The position numbers were made by a program, and so were the translations under genes. From positions 62,001 through 126,000 of the forward strand of contig JAUZPI010000001.1 in assembly GCA_030706015.1 (NCBI GenBank): DNA of 64,000 bases. The letters are read 5' to 3'. Shown here one piece after another: positions 16,339 through 25,858 of the stretch; positions within the stretch are counted from its first letter, which is position 1; every line of letters begins with the position of its first letter. The notes under the pieces are model-generated. The model did not search any database. It worked only from the letters and a program-made list of their open reading frames with translations, and was not told the origin of the DNA. The stretch is from Bacillota bacterium (GTDB taxonomy: Bacteria > Bacillota > Clostridia > Clostridiales > Clostridiaceae).

Positions 16339-17334
16339 TTAAACATATTCCCTTTGGTCCACAATCCTGCCTGCTAAAGCCGCAGCTGCAGCTGACGCTT
16401 GAGAGGCTAGAAATATTTCAGCTTTTAATTCCCCCATTCTTCCAAGGAAATTTCTATTGTTAGTGGAGATTGCTCTTTCCACTGCCGATACTATTCCGCC
16501 GCTTCTTCCACAGCAAAGCCCGCAGGCTGGAGGATTTACTATAGCACCAGCCTCCACTAAGGTACTGATAATACCTTTTTTGGTAACTTCTTCATAAATT
16601 TTTCTACTGGCAGGAGTTATAACAAATTTAACAAAGGTGGTAACTTTTTTGCCCTTCACTATCTTTGCAGCAATCTCTAGGTCCTCAAGCCTTCCATTAG
16701 TGCAAGAACCTAAAAAGACTTGGTTAATTACTGTACCCTTAAGCTCCTCGATGTTTTTAACGTTATCTACATTAGAAGGACATGCAACTACTGGAGAGAA
16801 TTTTGAAACATCATATTCAAATACTTTTTCAAAACAAGCATCATCATCGCTCTTAAGATAATTATATTCTCTGCCATTCACCTTACTGAACTCAAAAGTT
16901 TTCTTATCAGGTTCCATTATATCTACCTTTGCTCCAGCTTCTACGGCCATATTGGATAGTGTAAGTCTGGAGGCCACGGTTAAATTTTTAATGGTAGAGC
17001 CTGCAAACTCCATTGCTCTATAGTTAGCCCCATCCACTCCAATATCGCCGATAATTTTAAGGATTATATCCTTTGCAAATACTCCCTGCGGCAACTCTCC
17101 ATTTATATTGAACCTAAGTGTAGCTGGCACATTATGATCTATAATAAATACTACCTTCTCTGGATCAAAAATCTGCTTATTCTTTATCTTATTTTCAAAT
17201 ATATCAATACTTATGTGTCTGGTAGCATCATTTGTCATGCACAAATCCACTTTAGCAGTTATAATCTCCCCTGGTTAAACTACTTCTTTATTACAAGCTC
17301 TTGCTAATATTTTTTCTCCTATGGTCATTCCCAT
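16339..17334 (-). pseudogene. leuC: Decayed aconitase-superfamily hydratase large subunit (LeuC-like)
   Basis: LeuC-like coding sequence with two lesions. From ATG at 17334 the frame reads MGMTIGEKILARACNKEVV, then meets TAA at 17275-17277 (codon 20; AAA to TAA would explain it), then continues with PGEIITAKVDL. After FIIDHNVPAT the sequence jumps to LRFNINGELPQGVFAKDI, losing roughly 80 residues that normally carry the GTDSHT region of the active site. The C-terminal half is intact, including GSCTNGRLEDLEIAA and the Cys pair in CGLCCGRSGG. About 330 residues remain against about 420 in intact members. Substrate (isopropylmalate or a related malate) is uncertain. Confidence 0.85.
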
Positions 17335-17343
17335 TAGCAACAC

Positions 17344-17738
17344 CTACCTTTTATTTAAAAATTCGATTAATCCTCCTGCCTCTAAAATGTCCATTATATA
17401 CTTTGGAAGTTTAGTTGATTTAAAGATATTCTGATTTTTTATATCTTTTACACACCCCTGCTCCTCATCTACTTCTACAATACCCCTAGCTTCCACATAA
17501 TCATATATTTCTTTGCAAACCACCACAGGAAGCCATATATTAGTGGAGTTTCTAAAAAATATCCTTGCAAAGGATTTTGCCACCACTGTTTTATTCCTAA
17601 GGCTTTAAGTACTCTTGGTGCCTGCTCTCCTGAAGAACCAGAACCAAAGTTTTCTCGCCCAAGCAATATATCTCCAATCTCAACCCTGCTGGAAAATTCC
17701 TTATCTAAAGGTTCAAAGGTATACTTCCTCATTTCATC
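17344..17738 (-). pseudogene. leuD: Decayed hydratase small subunit (LeuD-like)
   Basis: LeuD-like sequence in two frames. The first frame gives RKYTFEPLDKEFSSRVEIGD and FGSGSSGEQAPRVLKALGI; the second continues VAKSFARIFFRNSTNI to the end LEAGGLIEFLNKR. The break is a one-base deletion near 17588, where GCAGTG has become CAGTG after AAA. The N-terminal part is missing and the sequence runs directly into a LysR fragment of opposite orientation. It stands before leuC on the same strand, 10 bases away. Confidence 0.85.
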
Positions 17739-17914
17739 TATATAAGGAATTGATGCAGGAAATTGAAGATATAAATGGCTTTTGCAAGGGGCGTCTAACT
17801 ATAGGTATCCCAGCAGTTCACGGAAGTTCTCTTCTTCCAACAATACTCAAAAAATACAAAGAACGATTTCCTGGCATAGAAATCGTTCTGGTAGAAGAAA
17901 ATTCATATCATTAG
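17739..17914 (+). pseudogene. LysR-type regulator fragment
   Basis: About 55 codons of a LysR substrate-binding domain: linker helix ELMQEIEDINGFCKGRL, then TIGIPAVHGSSLLPTILKKY and FPGIEIVLVEE, ending at TAG. The DNA-binding domain and most of the sensing domain are gone. It joins leuD head to head, so one deletion across the divergent promoter region explains the loss of both 5' ends. Confidence 0.75.
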
Positions 17915-17927
17915 TGAAAGAAATTTA

Positions 17928-17957
17928 AAAAAAGAGCGTAACTCCTACGCTCTTTTT
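17928..17957. terminator. Terminator downstream of metH
   Basis: AAAAAGAGCGTA and TACGCTCTTTTT arms around ACTCC. On the minus strand it lies 17 bases after the metH stop and is followed by a T-run. Confidence 0.8.
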
Positions 17958-17973
17958 AAAATTACTTTTTTTA

Positions 17974-20900
17974 TTATATTATGTTATTTAATAATCTTTC
18001 AACTTCCTCTAATTCTTTACCGCTTCTATTTACATAGTCTTTAAGTTGATCCTTAGCTATTTTATTTATATCGAAATACTTAGCTTCTTCATTGGCAAAA
18101 TATAAACCTGACACTGAAGCTACAGGACTCATCATGTATCCACCTTCTGTTAAGGTAACACCAGTATTTTCTGTCCCCTTAAGCAAATCAAATAGTTTCA
18201 CTTTTTCAGAGTGATCTCTAAGTGATGGATAACCGATAGCTGGTCTTATTCCTCTATACTTAGCTTTTAGAATATCTTCAATTGAAAGATTTTCATCTTT
18301 AGCATAACTCCAATATTTCTTTCTAACTTCTAAATGCATTGCTTCCGCAAAAGCTTCTGCCAATCTATCAGCTAAAAGTCTTATCATAATTGCTCCATAT
18401 TCATCTCCATTAGCTTTAAGCTTTTCTGCATATTCTTGTGCACCTATGCCTGCAGTTACTATGAAGCCTCCTGCATAATCCTTTACTCCGCTTTCCTTTG
18501 GCGCAACATAGTCTGAAAGGTTTCTGTAAACTCCTTCTTTTATAACTTCCTGCTGTCTTAAGGTATTAAAGGTAGTTAATACCTTATTTCTCTCTTCGTC
18601 AGCATAAAGCTGTATATCCTCTCCAACTGAGTTTGCAGGGAATAATCCGAATACTCCCTTAGCAGTTAGAATATTTTCTTTTTCTATTAGATCCAGCATC
18701 TTATTTGCGTCGTCAAATAGCTTTTTAGCTTCATCTTTATATTTAGGGTCTTCCATTATAGCTGGGTATACTTTTCCCATATCCCAAGCTACAAAGAAGA
18801 AAGTCCAGTCTATATATTTTCTAAGCTCTGATATTGGATAGTTTTCTAATACCTTTATGCCTTGCAGTTCAGGTATCTTTATATCTGCCTTAGTCCAATC
18901 TATCTTATATTTCTTCTCTTTTGCTTCTTCTAAAGAAAGCAGCTTTCTTTCATACTTTAAGTAATTTTCTTTAACTACTTCGTAATCTTCATTAATTTCT
19001 TTCAAATATTGGGCTTTATTTTCTTTGTTCATAAGCTTCTTAGCAGCCTGAACAGCCTTAGATGCATCTAGTGTATGAACTACACCATTGGAGTATTTAG
19101 GAGCAATTTTTAAAGCAGTATGAGTCTTTGAAGTTGTTGCTCCACCTACCATTAGAGGGATAGTAAAGCCTTGACGTTCCATTTCCTCTGCTACATGCAC
19201 CATCTCATCTAGTGATGGAGTTATTAATCCACTTAAGGCTATAATATCCGCCTTTTCCTTTATAGCTGTTTCTAGTATAATTTCACAAGGTACCATTACT
19301 CCAAGGTCAATAACCTCAAAATTGTTACATGCAAGCACTACACCAACAATATTTTTACCTATGTCATGAACGTCGCCTTTAACAGTTGCAAATACTACCT
19401 TTCCTGCACTGGAGTTTTCTCCGCCCTTTTTCTCTTCTTCTATATATGGAAGCAAATAGCCAACTGCTTTTTTCATAACTCTTGCGCTCTTAACTACCTG
19501 CGGAAGGAACATCTTTCCATCACCAAACAGTTCTCCAACTACATTCATACCATCCATAAGAGGACCTTCTATAACCTGTAATGCTTTATCATACATTAAT
19601 CTAGCTTCTTCTACGTCTTGTTCTATATATTCTGTAATACCTTTTACTAAGGCATGTTTTAATCTTTCCTTAGCATCTGCTTCTCTCCATTTAAGCTTAT
19701 TTTCATTAGAAGCTCCCTCAGCTGCCTTATACTTTTCAGCAAATTCCACTAGTTTTTCTGCTGCTTCAGGGTATTTATTTAGAACAACATCTTCTACCTT
19801 TTGTAATAATTCCTTATCTATTTCATCATAGATTTGAATCATACCAGGGTTAACTATACCCATATCCATACCTGCATCTATAGCATGGTATAAGAATACT
19901 GAGTGCATAGCTTCTCTTATGGCATTGTTTCCTCTAAAGGAAAAGGAAAGATTTGAAACCCCTCCGCTTACCTTTGCATAAGGAAGATTTTCCTTTATCC
20001 ATTTTGTTGCATTTATAAAATCCACACCATAGTTGTTATGCTCTTCAATACCTGTTGCAATAGCTAATATATTAGGGTCAAAAATAATATTTTCTGCTGG
20101 GAACTTTAATTTATCCACTAATATATCATAAGCTCTTTTGCATATCTCTATCTTTCTTTCATAGGTATCAGCCTGCCCTTTTTCATCAAAAGCCATTACC
20201 ACCACAGCGGCACCAAATTTCTTAATAAGCTTTGCTTGTCTTATAAATTCTTCTTCTCCAACCTTTAAGCTTATTGAATTAACTATTGGCTTACCTTGAA
20301 TTGCTTTTAAACCAACCTCTAATACTTCCCATTTTGAAGAATCTATCATTACAGGAACCTTTGATATTTCCGGCTCACTGGCAAGAAGCTTTAAGAAGGT
20401 ATCCATTTCATGAGCTGCATCTAGAAGCGCATCATCAAAATTTACATCTACTACCTGTGCACCATTCTCAACCTGATCCTTTGCTACAGTTAATGCTTCC
20501 TCGTACTTCTTTTCTCTTATAAGTCTTGCAAATTTTGCTGAACCAGCTACATTTGTTCTTTCACCTATATTAATGAAATTATTTTCTTTATTAGCCTTAA
20601 CTGGCTCAAGTCCACAGTATATAGTTTCCTTTTCAATAGCAGGAATTACTCTTGGCTTATGATTTTTAACAGTTTTAGCTATTGCCGCTATATGATCCGG
20701 CGTTGTACCGCAGCATCCTCCCACTATATTTAACTGACCTTCCTTTGCTAATACTTCTATAAGCTTCGCTGTTTCCTCTGGAAGCTCATCGTATTCACCT
20801 AATGCATTTGGAAGTCCTGCATTTGGATGGAAGCTTATATATAAGTCCTGAGTTTTTGAAAGCATTTTAATGAAAGGAACTAAATCCTTAGCTCCAAAAG

Positions 20901-21630
20901 CACAGTTAAGTCCTATACTTATAACTCTATCATTCTTTATAGAAGCAGCAAAAGCCTCCATAGTCTGGCCTGATAAAGTTCTTCCGCTCTTATCAGTAAT
21001 AGTTCCGCTTATCATAAGCGGCATATCTATGCCCTTTTCTTCTAGTACCGTATCTGCAGCAAAAATCGCTGCTCTTGCATTTAAAGTATCAAAAATAGTT
21101 TCTATTAATAATACATCTACTCCACCATCTACAAGTCCCTTTATTTGTTCCGCGTAGGCTGAAACCAATTCATCAAAGCTTATATTTCTAAATCCAGGAT
21201 TCTCTACATCTGGAGATATAGAAGCTGATCTGTTAGAAGGTCCTACGGAACCTGCAACAAAACGAGTTTCACCAGGATGCTTACTCATAAAGCTGTCTGC
21301 TGCTGCTCTGGCCAGCTTTGCTCCCTCATAATTTAATTCGTAAACCTTGTCTTCCATGCTGTAGTCTGCCTGTGACATTCTGTTGGCATTGAAAGTGTTT
21401 GTTTCTATTATATCGGCCCCTGCTCGTAGATATCTTTCATGAATCGCTTTAATTACATCCGGACGATTAAAATTTAATAAATCATTATTTCCTTTTTGGT
21501 TGTGATGATGACAATTGCAACCGCCGCTGTAATCTGCTTCTTCTAATTTATATCCTTGAATAACAGTACCCATTGCCCCATCTAGTACTAGTATTCTATC
21601 TTTAAGATAATTCCTTATATCACACTTCAT
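17974..21630 (-). CDS. metH: Cobalamin-dependent methionine synthase
   Basis: MetH transfers the methyl group of methyltetrahydrofolate to homocysteine through methylcobalamin. At 1218 residues it is full length, with four modules in order. The homocysteine domain has DGAMGTVIQ, and the zinc Cys in GLNCAFG and GGCCGTTPDH. The pterin-binding domain has INIGERTNVAGSAKFARLI. The cobalamin domain has the cap helices and DVHDIGKNIV with the axial His (about residue 770). The SAM-dependent reactivation domain ends near RGIRPAIGYPS. AAGGAGG precedes the ATG. It is a single-gene unit with no riboswitch recognised upstream, unlike metI at 45685. Confidence 0.97.
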   Translation of the reverse strand: MKCDIRNYLKDRILVLDGAMGTVIQGYKLEEADYSGGCNCHHHNQKGNNDLLNFNRPDVIKAIHERYLRAGADIIETNTFNANRMSQADYSMEDKVYELNYEGAKLARAAADSFMSKHPGETRFVAGSVGPSNRSASISPDVENPGFRNISFDELVSAYAEQIKGLVDGGVDVLLIETIFDTLNARAAIFAADTVLEEKGIDMPLMISGTITDKSGRTLSGQTMEAFAASIKNDRVISIGLNCAFGAKDLVPFIKMLSKTQDLYISFHPNAGLPNALGEYDELPEETAKLIEVLAKEGQLNIVGGCCGTTPDHIAAIAKTVKNHKPRVIPAIEKETIYCGLEPVKANKENNFINIGERTNVAGSAKFARLIREKKYEEALTVAKDQVENGAQVVDVNFDDALLDAAHEMDTFLKLLASEPEISKVPVMIDSSKWEVLEVGLKAIQGKPIVNSISLKVGEEEFIRQAKLIKKFGAAVVVMAFDEKGQADTYERKIEICKRAYDILVDKLKFPAENIIFDPNILAIATGIEEHNNYGVDFINATKWIKENLPYAKVSGGVSNLSFSFRGNNAIREAMHSVFLYHAIDAGMDMGIVNPGMIQIYDEIDKELLQKVEDVVLNKYPEAAEKLVEFAEKYKAAEGASNENKLKWREADAKERLKHALVKGITEYIEQDVEEARLMYDKALQVIEGPLMDGMNVVGELFGDGKMFLPQVVKSARVMKKAVGYLLPYIEEEKKGGENSSAGKVVFATVKGDVHDIGKNIVGVVLACNNFEVIDLGVMVPCEIILETAIKEKADIIALSGLITPSLDEMVHVAEEMERQGFTIPLMVGGATTSKTHTALKIAPKYSNGVVHTLDASKAVQAAKKLMNKENKAQYLKEINEDYEVVKENYLKYERKLLSLEEAKEKKYKIDWTKADIKIPELQGIKVLENYPISELRKYIDWTFFFVAWDMGKVYPAIMEDPKYKDEAKKLFDDANKMLDLIEKENILTAKGVFGLFPANSVGEDIQLYADEERNKVLTTFNTLRQQEVIKEGVYRNLSDYVAPKESGVKDYAGGFIVTAGIGAQEYAEKLKANGDEYGAIMIRLLADRLAEAFAEAMHLEVRKKYWSYAKDENLSIEDILKAKYRGIRPAIGYPSLRDHSEKVKLFDLLKGTENTGVTLTEGGYMMSPVASVSGLYFANEEAKYFDINKIAKDQLKDYVNRSGKELEEVERLLNNII

Positions 21631-22004
21631 TTATTATAGCCTCCTTATACTGTGCATAAAAATTTGCAATCTTTATGACCCCTACATCAGTACATTATTA
21701 CTGACTATTTTACAGTAATTTATGAAAACTGTAAATTGAAATGAAACAAAGGCTAAACAAAAATAAATTAACGCTTTATTTCGTATATTCCGACTTTTCT
21801 AAACAAAAAAAATATAAATATGATAAAATATAATTGAACACATAATATTCTTATGATATATTGATTTAAATCACATTAAATTTGTTAAATACCTTTATAA
21901 TCAAATTACGTAAAGACAATGTTCTTTAATATAATCTATTTTATATAACCAATCATTATTTCAATTCACTTAAATCTAAAAATAATTAACGAGGTGACAA
22001 AACA
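21631..22004. other. Intergenic region between metH and the chemoreceptor gene
   Basis: A divergent, AT-rich control region of 374 bases. The only structure seen is a pair of mutually exclusive short dyads at 21697-21735: ATTACTG/CAGTAAT, and TTTACAG/CTGTAAA sharing the same central bases. No gene, cobalamin riboswitch or S-box was recognised. Confidence 0.45.
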
Positions 22005-22964
22005 ATGTCTATTTTTAAGAAAAATAATACCACAGCTTCACAAAACACACTACAAGAAACAGAAGGCCTTAATAAAAGTGATTCTGTATTTCAAAACGAA
22101 GCTATTAATTTTACTCATGAAATGAATGAATTAATGGGTAATACTATAAAACAACATCATTTAGTAAACAGTCAACATGATTTACTAGAGAAACTTTCCG
22201 ATAAGGTTAAAACTCATATGAATTCAATTTCAGACTTAACTACGCTTACCAATACATATACAGATGATCTATTTTCTCAGGGAAGTAAACTAATAACAAC
22301 TACAGAAGACACTGTAAACAAGTCTCAAGAAGGTAAACAAGCTATAGAGGAAATGGCTGATATAATAAATTCCTTAGAAAATGAAAATAAAAATAGTACT
22401 GAAAGTATTAATGAACTAGCGAAGATGTTTGGAAAGGTTAATGAAGTTGTTCAATTAATAACTAATATAGCAAGTCAAACAAATCTTCTAGCATTAAATG
22501 CTGCTATAGAAGCTGCTAGAGCTGGCGAACAAGGAAAAGGCTTTGCAGTGGTTGCTGGTGAAATAAGGAAATTAGCAGAAATGACAAAAGAAAGTACAAA
22601 GGATATATCAACGCTAATTGGAAATATTGAAGATGAAACAAAGGTGGTTCTTAAAAATTCTGATAAATCTAATAGTGTAATAGCAAGAGGTGTTAGTGCA
22701 TCTGGTGAAGCTATTGAAAAAATAGGAGATAGTCTATCTTCTGTATCTCAGATTGAGGAAGAAGTAAAGGGAGTAATGACCATCTTATCCAATCAAAAAT
22801 CTCAAATTGAAAAAATGAGTGAAGAAATCTCAGCTATAGATGAAATATTAAAGGTTACTACTGAATCAATTGTTGGCCATATTCAAGAAGCTAGTGTAGT
22901 AGATGAAAAATTAGCTGAAGCAGGTGCTCAAATAGAAGACTTTAGTAAAAGATTTTTAAAGTAA
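22005..22964 (+). CDS. Soluble methyl-accepting chemotaxis protein
   Basis: A 319-residue MCP without transmembrane helices or a recognisable sensor domain. It is nearly all coiled coil, with the conserved signalling tip ITNIASQTNLLALNAAIEAA followed by RAGEQGKGFAVVAGEIRKLA (residues about 150-190), which contacts CheA and CheW. The missing sensor suggests it responds to an internal signal or to a partner protein, or joins arrays of other receptors. ACGAGGTGA precedes the ATG. No che genes are nearby. Confidence 0.9.
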   Translation: MSIFKKNNTTASQNTLQETEGLNKSDSVFQNEAINFTHEMNELMGNTIKQHHLVNSQHDLLEKLSDKVKTHMNSISDLTTLTNTYTDDLFSQGSKLITTTEDTVNKSQEGKQAIEEMADIINSLENENKNSTESINELAKMFGKVNEVVQLITNIASQTNLLALNAAIEAARAGEQGKGFAVVAGEIRKLAEMTKESTKDISTLIGNIEDETKVVLKNSDKSNSVIARGVSASGEAIEKIGDSLSSVSQIEEEVKGVMTILSNQKSQIEKMSEEISAIDEILKVTTESIVGHIQEASVVDEKLAEAGAQIEDFSKRFLK

Positions 22965-22990
22965 AAGAAAGCCAGCTGGCTTTCTTTTTT
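22963..22990 (+). terminator. Terminator after the chemoreceptor gene
   Basis: AAAAGAAAGCCAG and CTGGCTTTCTTTT form a perfect palindrome followed by T residues. It can also serve the convergent nitroreductase gene. Confidence 0.8.
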
Positions 22991-22993
22991 ACC

Positions 22994-23623
22994 TTATTTA
23001 AATATCTTTACTCTTTCTTCTAATGGTATAAAATCTTTTTCTGCAGCAGGTGCAGTAGGTTTTCCAAAAGGCATCTCAGCTATAAGCTTCCAGTTGCCAG
23101 GTATATTCCACTGCTTTCTTACATCCTCATCAATAAGTGGATTATAATGCTGAAGTGAAGCACCAAAACCTTCTAGCTCAAGTGATGTCCAAACAACATA
23201 TTGCAGCATTCCAGAGGATTGATTAGACCATACAGGAAAATTATCTGCATAAAGCGCAAATTTTTGTTGAAGACCTTTAATTACATTCTCATCCTCATAG
23301 AATAGAACTGTACCATAGCCCCTGCGAAAAGCATCCATTTTTTGCTGTGTTTCGGAGAAATTTTCTGCTGGAACTACCCTTCTTAATGCTGTTTCTGTTA
23401 TATCCCATAATTTATTATGCTGCTGTCCTATTAAAACAACTACTCTGGAACTTTGAGCATTAAAAGAAGATGGAGTATACTTTACTGCTTTATTTATAAC
23501 TTCAAGTAATCTTTCTTCTGAAATCAAGGAATCCTTGCTAATACCATAAATTGAACGTCTGCTTTCTATGGCATTATAAAAGTCCTCGCTATTTTTTGTA
23601 AGAAAACTAACATCTGTTGCCAT
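22994..23623 (-). CDS. Nitroreductase family protein
   Basis: A 209-residue FMN oxidoreductase of the nitroreductase superfamily, close to the YdgI/HCN-type group. FMN contacts are visible: ESRRSIYGISKD near the N-terminus, YTPSSFNAQSSRVVVL near residue 55, and the C-terminal AEMPFGKPTAPAAEKDF. The start is ATG at 23623, which lies five bases after GGAGGTGA; an upstream methionine would place that site inside the gene. Substrate is unknown. Such enzymes reduce nitroaromatics or quinones with NAD(P)H. Confidence 0.88.
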   Translation of the reverse strand: MATDVSFLTKNSEDFYNAIESRRSIYGISKDSLISEERLLEVINKAVKYTPSSFNAQSSRVVVLIGQQHNKLWDITETALRRVVPAENFSETQQKMDAFRRGYGTVLFYEDENVIKGLQQKFALYADNFPVWSNQSSGMLQYVVWTSLELEGFGASLQHYNPLIDEDVRKQWNIPGNWKLIAEMPFGKPTAPAAEKDFIPLEERVKIFK

Positions 23624-23799
23624 ACTGGTCACCTCCAAAATATTTCACCCATCTTTGACACAATTATTTTTACCTACCTATATGATATTATGTGTAGTTA
23701 CTATTTATAATAAAACTTTTACTTGTTTATATATCCATAAACTTGAAAAAGCACTTTGGAGTTACCTGCTATGCAATGTAATTCTATAGCAGGCATCGT

Positions 23800-24729
23800 T
23801 TACTGTGATATATTTATATCCCCTGAAGATGTAACAATATTAATATTGTTTTTTCCGCTGCCCACAGTACCTTTAAGCACATGTTCGCCTTTCTCTGAAA
23901 AACTTATAGGAAATTTACAGTTTACACCTCCAGAAGAAGCAGAAGCATCTAAAGCAAATTCTGCACTTTTAGGCAATTTTAATTTTATATTTCCTGAAGT
24001 AGCTTGTATGTCCACCTTATTATTAAAATTATCATACTCTATACTTGTATCACCTGAAGAACTTCTAGTCTGTAAGTCGCCATTGAACTTATTTAATCTT
24101 ATAGTTCCTGAGGTTACATCTATGGTAGTATTCTTTGTAGTTAACCTTTCTGCCTTTACGTCCCCTGAACTGCTATGTTGCTCAAAAGTATCTGTATTTA
24201 TATTGTTAACCTGTAAATTCCCAGAAGTTAATTCACTTTTAAGCTTATTAAAAGTATGATTGCTTATATTCACATCCCCTGAAGATGAATGCACAGATAG
24301 ATTCTCTTTATAAGAATCAGGGATGTATACATTTAACTTAATATTTGATCTATAAAAAAAGTTAAAGACCATAAGGGATTTTTGTATCACCTTTATGTAG
24401 ATTTTATTGCCATCTTTATAACATTGGAGTTCAGGTCTTTCAACTTTGCCACTAGCTATTAAACTTCCGTTTAATTCTGCCTTTACCTGATTAGTTCCTT
24501 CCGTTATTACATCAATATCCGTACTAGGCACATCTATTTCTATATCTTTCAAACCATTTAAATCTTCAATAACATTGCTTTCATTAATATTATAACTACT
24601 CCCTTCTTTCCACACTTCTCTCCCATTATTTGAAAATATGAACAGTGCACCTGCTCCGTAACATATAAACATTATTCCCAAAAGATATATAACCAGCTTT
24701 CTTATATTCAGCTTATTGAAAAAATTCAT
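23800..24729 (-). CDS. DUF4097 beta-helical (adhesin-like) envelope protein
   Basis: A 309-residue protein with one N-terminal membrane helix (about residues 12-30). The rest is repeating short beta strands with the hallmark HSSSGDVNI, TSGNLQV, HSSSGDVKA, RSSSGDTSI, SSGGVNC pattern of DUF4097. Such proteins sit on the outer face of the membrane. It is the third gene of the PadR-DUF1700-DUF4097 operon, an arrangement common in Firmicutes envelope-stress systems. The ATG follows AGGAGAGGGGA. Confidence 0.85.
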   Translation of the reverse strand: MNFFNKLNIRKLVIYLLGIMFICYGAGALFIFSNNGREVWKEGSSYNINESNVIEDLNGLKDIEIDVPSTDIDVITEGTNQVKAELNGSLIASGKVERPELQCYKDGNKIYIKVIQKSLMVFNFFYRSNIKLNVYIPDSYKENLSVHSSSGDVNISNHTFNKLKSELTSGNLQVNNINTDTFEQHSSSGDVKAERLTTKNTTIDVTSGTIRLNKFNGDLQTRSSSGDTSIEYDNFNNKVDIQATSGNIKLKLPKSAEFALDASASSGGVNCKFPISFSEKGEHVLKGTVGSGKNNINIVTSSGDINISQ

Positions 24730-24742
24730 ACTATCCCCTCTC

Positions 24743-25336
24743 CTACCTTGTTACAATTTTGATATTCCATTTAATATATTTAGCTGTTCCTACGCAGAAA
24801 TATTTCACCACATAACACATTCCAATTAAGAATAGTAGCCCCATAGCAACAGTACCTATAGAAAATAGTATAATACCTATAGTTGCTGTTAATGTTGGCG
24901 CCACCGTAGTATGTGGTATCAAAGGTGCAAAAACCACAAAAATAGCCGCTGCGGCTCCAGCAATTGCTATAGCTATAGCTGATACAAATAATGCTATTAT
25001 TGTTGCTGCTATACCTATGTATGGTCCTAATATAAATATCAAATTAAAAAATAATAGACCAATACCTGCAATTATAGAAACTCCAATAGGAATTTTTTCT
25101 GATTTTTCACAATTGCCTTCCAGTTCATACTTGTCTAAAATTTCTTTTTCCACTCTATATTGATTGGCAATATCTTTAGGATCACCTAATTCTTCAATAA
25201 GCTCATCTTCACTTTTTCCACTTTCTTTCCCTAATCTAAAATGCTCTTCATAATCATAAAGTATTTCTTTTCTTTCATCTACATTGAAATCACTGAGAGC
25301 AGTTTCTAAAATTCGTAAGAATTCCTTTTTATTCAT
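24743..25336 (-). CDS. DUF1700 (HAAS) membrane protein
   Basis: A 197-residue protein. Residues 1-70 form the helical HAAS/DUF1700 domain (KKEFLRILETALSDFNVDER; YDYEEHF; LGDPKDIANQYRVEKEIL). About four hydrophobic segments follow. The family is nearly always encoded next to a PadR regulator, as here, where the start overlaps the padR end by 8 bases. The membrane part probably senses or influences the envelope; no enzyme activity is known to me. Confidence 0.88.
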   Translation of the reverse strand: MNKKEFLRILETALSDFNVDERKEILYDYEEHFRLGKESGKSEDELIEELGDPKDIANQYRVEKEILDKYELEGNCEKSEKIPIGVSIIAGIGLLFFNLIFILGPYIGIAATIIALFVSAIAIAIAGAAAAIFVVFAPLIPHTTVAPTLTATIGIILFSIGTVAMGLLFLIGMCYVVKYFCVGTAKYIKWNIKIVTR

Positions 25337-25652
25337 TTATACTTGCCTCCCTTATAATACTATTTACTCCCTTAACAAAATCCAGCCATTCCTCTAGAAG
25401 CTGTTTCTTTGTTTCTCTGCCTAACTCCGTTAATCTGTAATATTTCCTAGGAGGTCCTTCTTGAGATTCCCGAAGATAGGTATCAAAATACCCTTCCTGA
25501 TTCAATCTCCTAAGTAGTGGATAAATGGTTCCATCAGATATTTGTATATTCTTAGAAATTTCACTCACCAGTTCATAACCGTAGCAATCTTTTCTATCCA
25601 AAACCACTAGCACACACAGCTCTAAGATTCCTTTCTTTAATTGAGTATTCAT
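25329..25652 (-). CDS. PadR family transcriptional regulator
   Basis: A 107-residue winged-helix PadR protein: LKKGILELCVLVVLDRKDCY, YGYELVSEISKNIQISDGTI, YPLLRRLNQEGYFDTY, and the wing ending PRKYYRLTELGRE. ATG at 25652 follows AAGGAGG; the 15 codons upstream lack a site. It is the first gene of the operon with DUF1700 and DUF4097 and very likely autoregulates it. Confidence 0.92.
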   Translation of the reverse strand: MNTQLKKGILELCVLVVLDRKDCYGYELVSEISKNIQISDGTIYPLLRRLNQEGYFDTYLRESQEGPPRKYYRLTELGRETKKQLLEEWLDFVKGVNSIIREASINE

Positions 25653-25796
25653 GCTATTACCTCCTTTTCCTTTTAATGTATGACTATAGTATAACATTCA
25701 GTATTGTTTATTGCAAGATACTGAATTATATTTTTTACTACTTCCAAAGTGATAGATAAGCTCTTAGCGTGATAAATGATGGAAATAGTAAATTAA

Positions 25797-25846
25797 AAAG
25801 GAATTATCTTTAAATAACTTGTCAGTCATTTTGAGATAATTCCTTT
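25797..25846 (-). terminator. Hairpin terminator downstream of 25859 gene
   Basis: AAAGGAATTATCT pairs with AGATAATTCCTTT over a loop of about 25 bases. On the minus strand it follows the hypothetical gene at 25859 and ends in T residues. Confidence 0.65.
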
Positions 25847-25858
25847 AAGTTGTTACTT

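Noticed and set aside
17860..17889. 11-bp inverted repeat AGAACGATTTC/GAAATCGTTCT
   Set aside because: It lies within the coding sequence of the LysR fragment (ERFPGIEIVLV) and has no T-tract; probably chance.
23756..24259. 167-codon plus-strand frame opposite DUF4097
   Set aside because: Mirror of the repetitive beta strands of the real gene; no site before its start.
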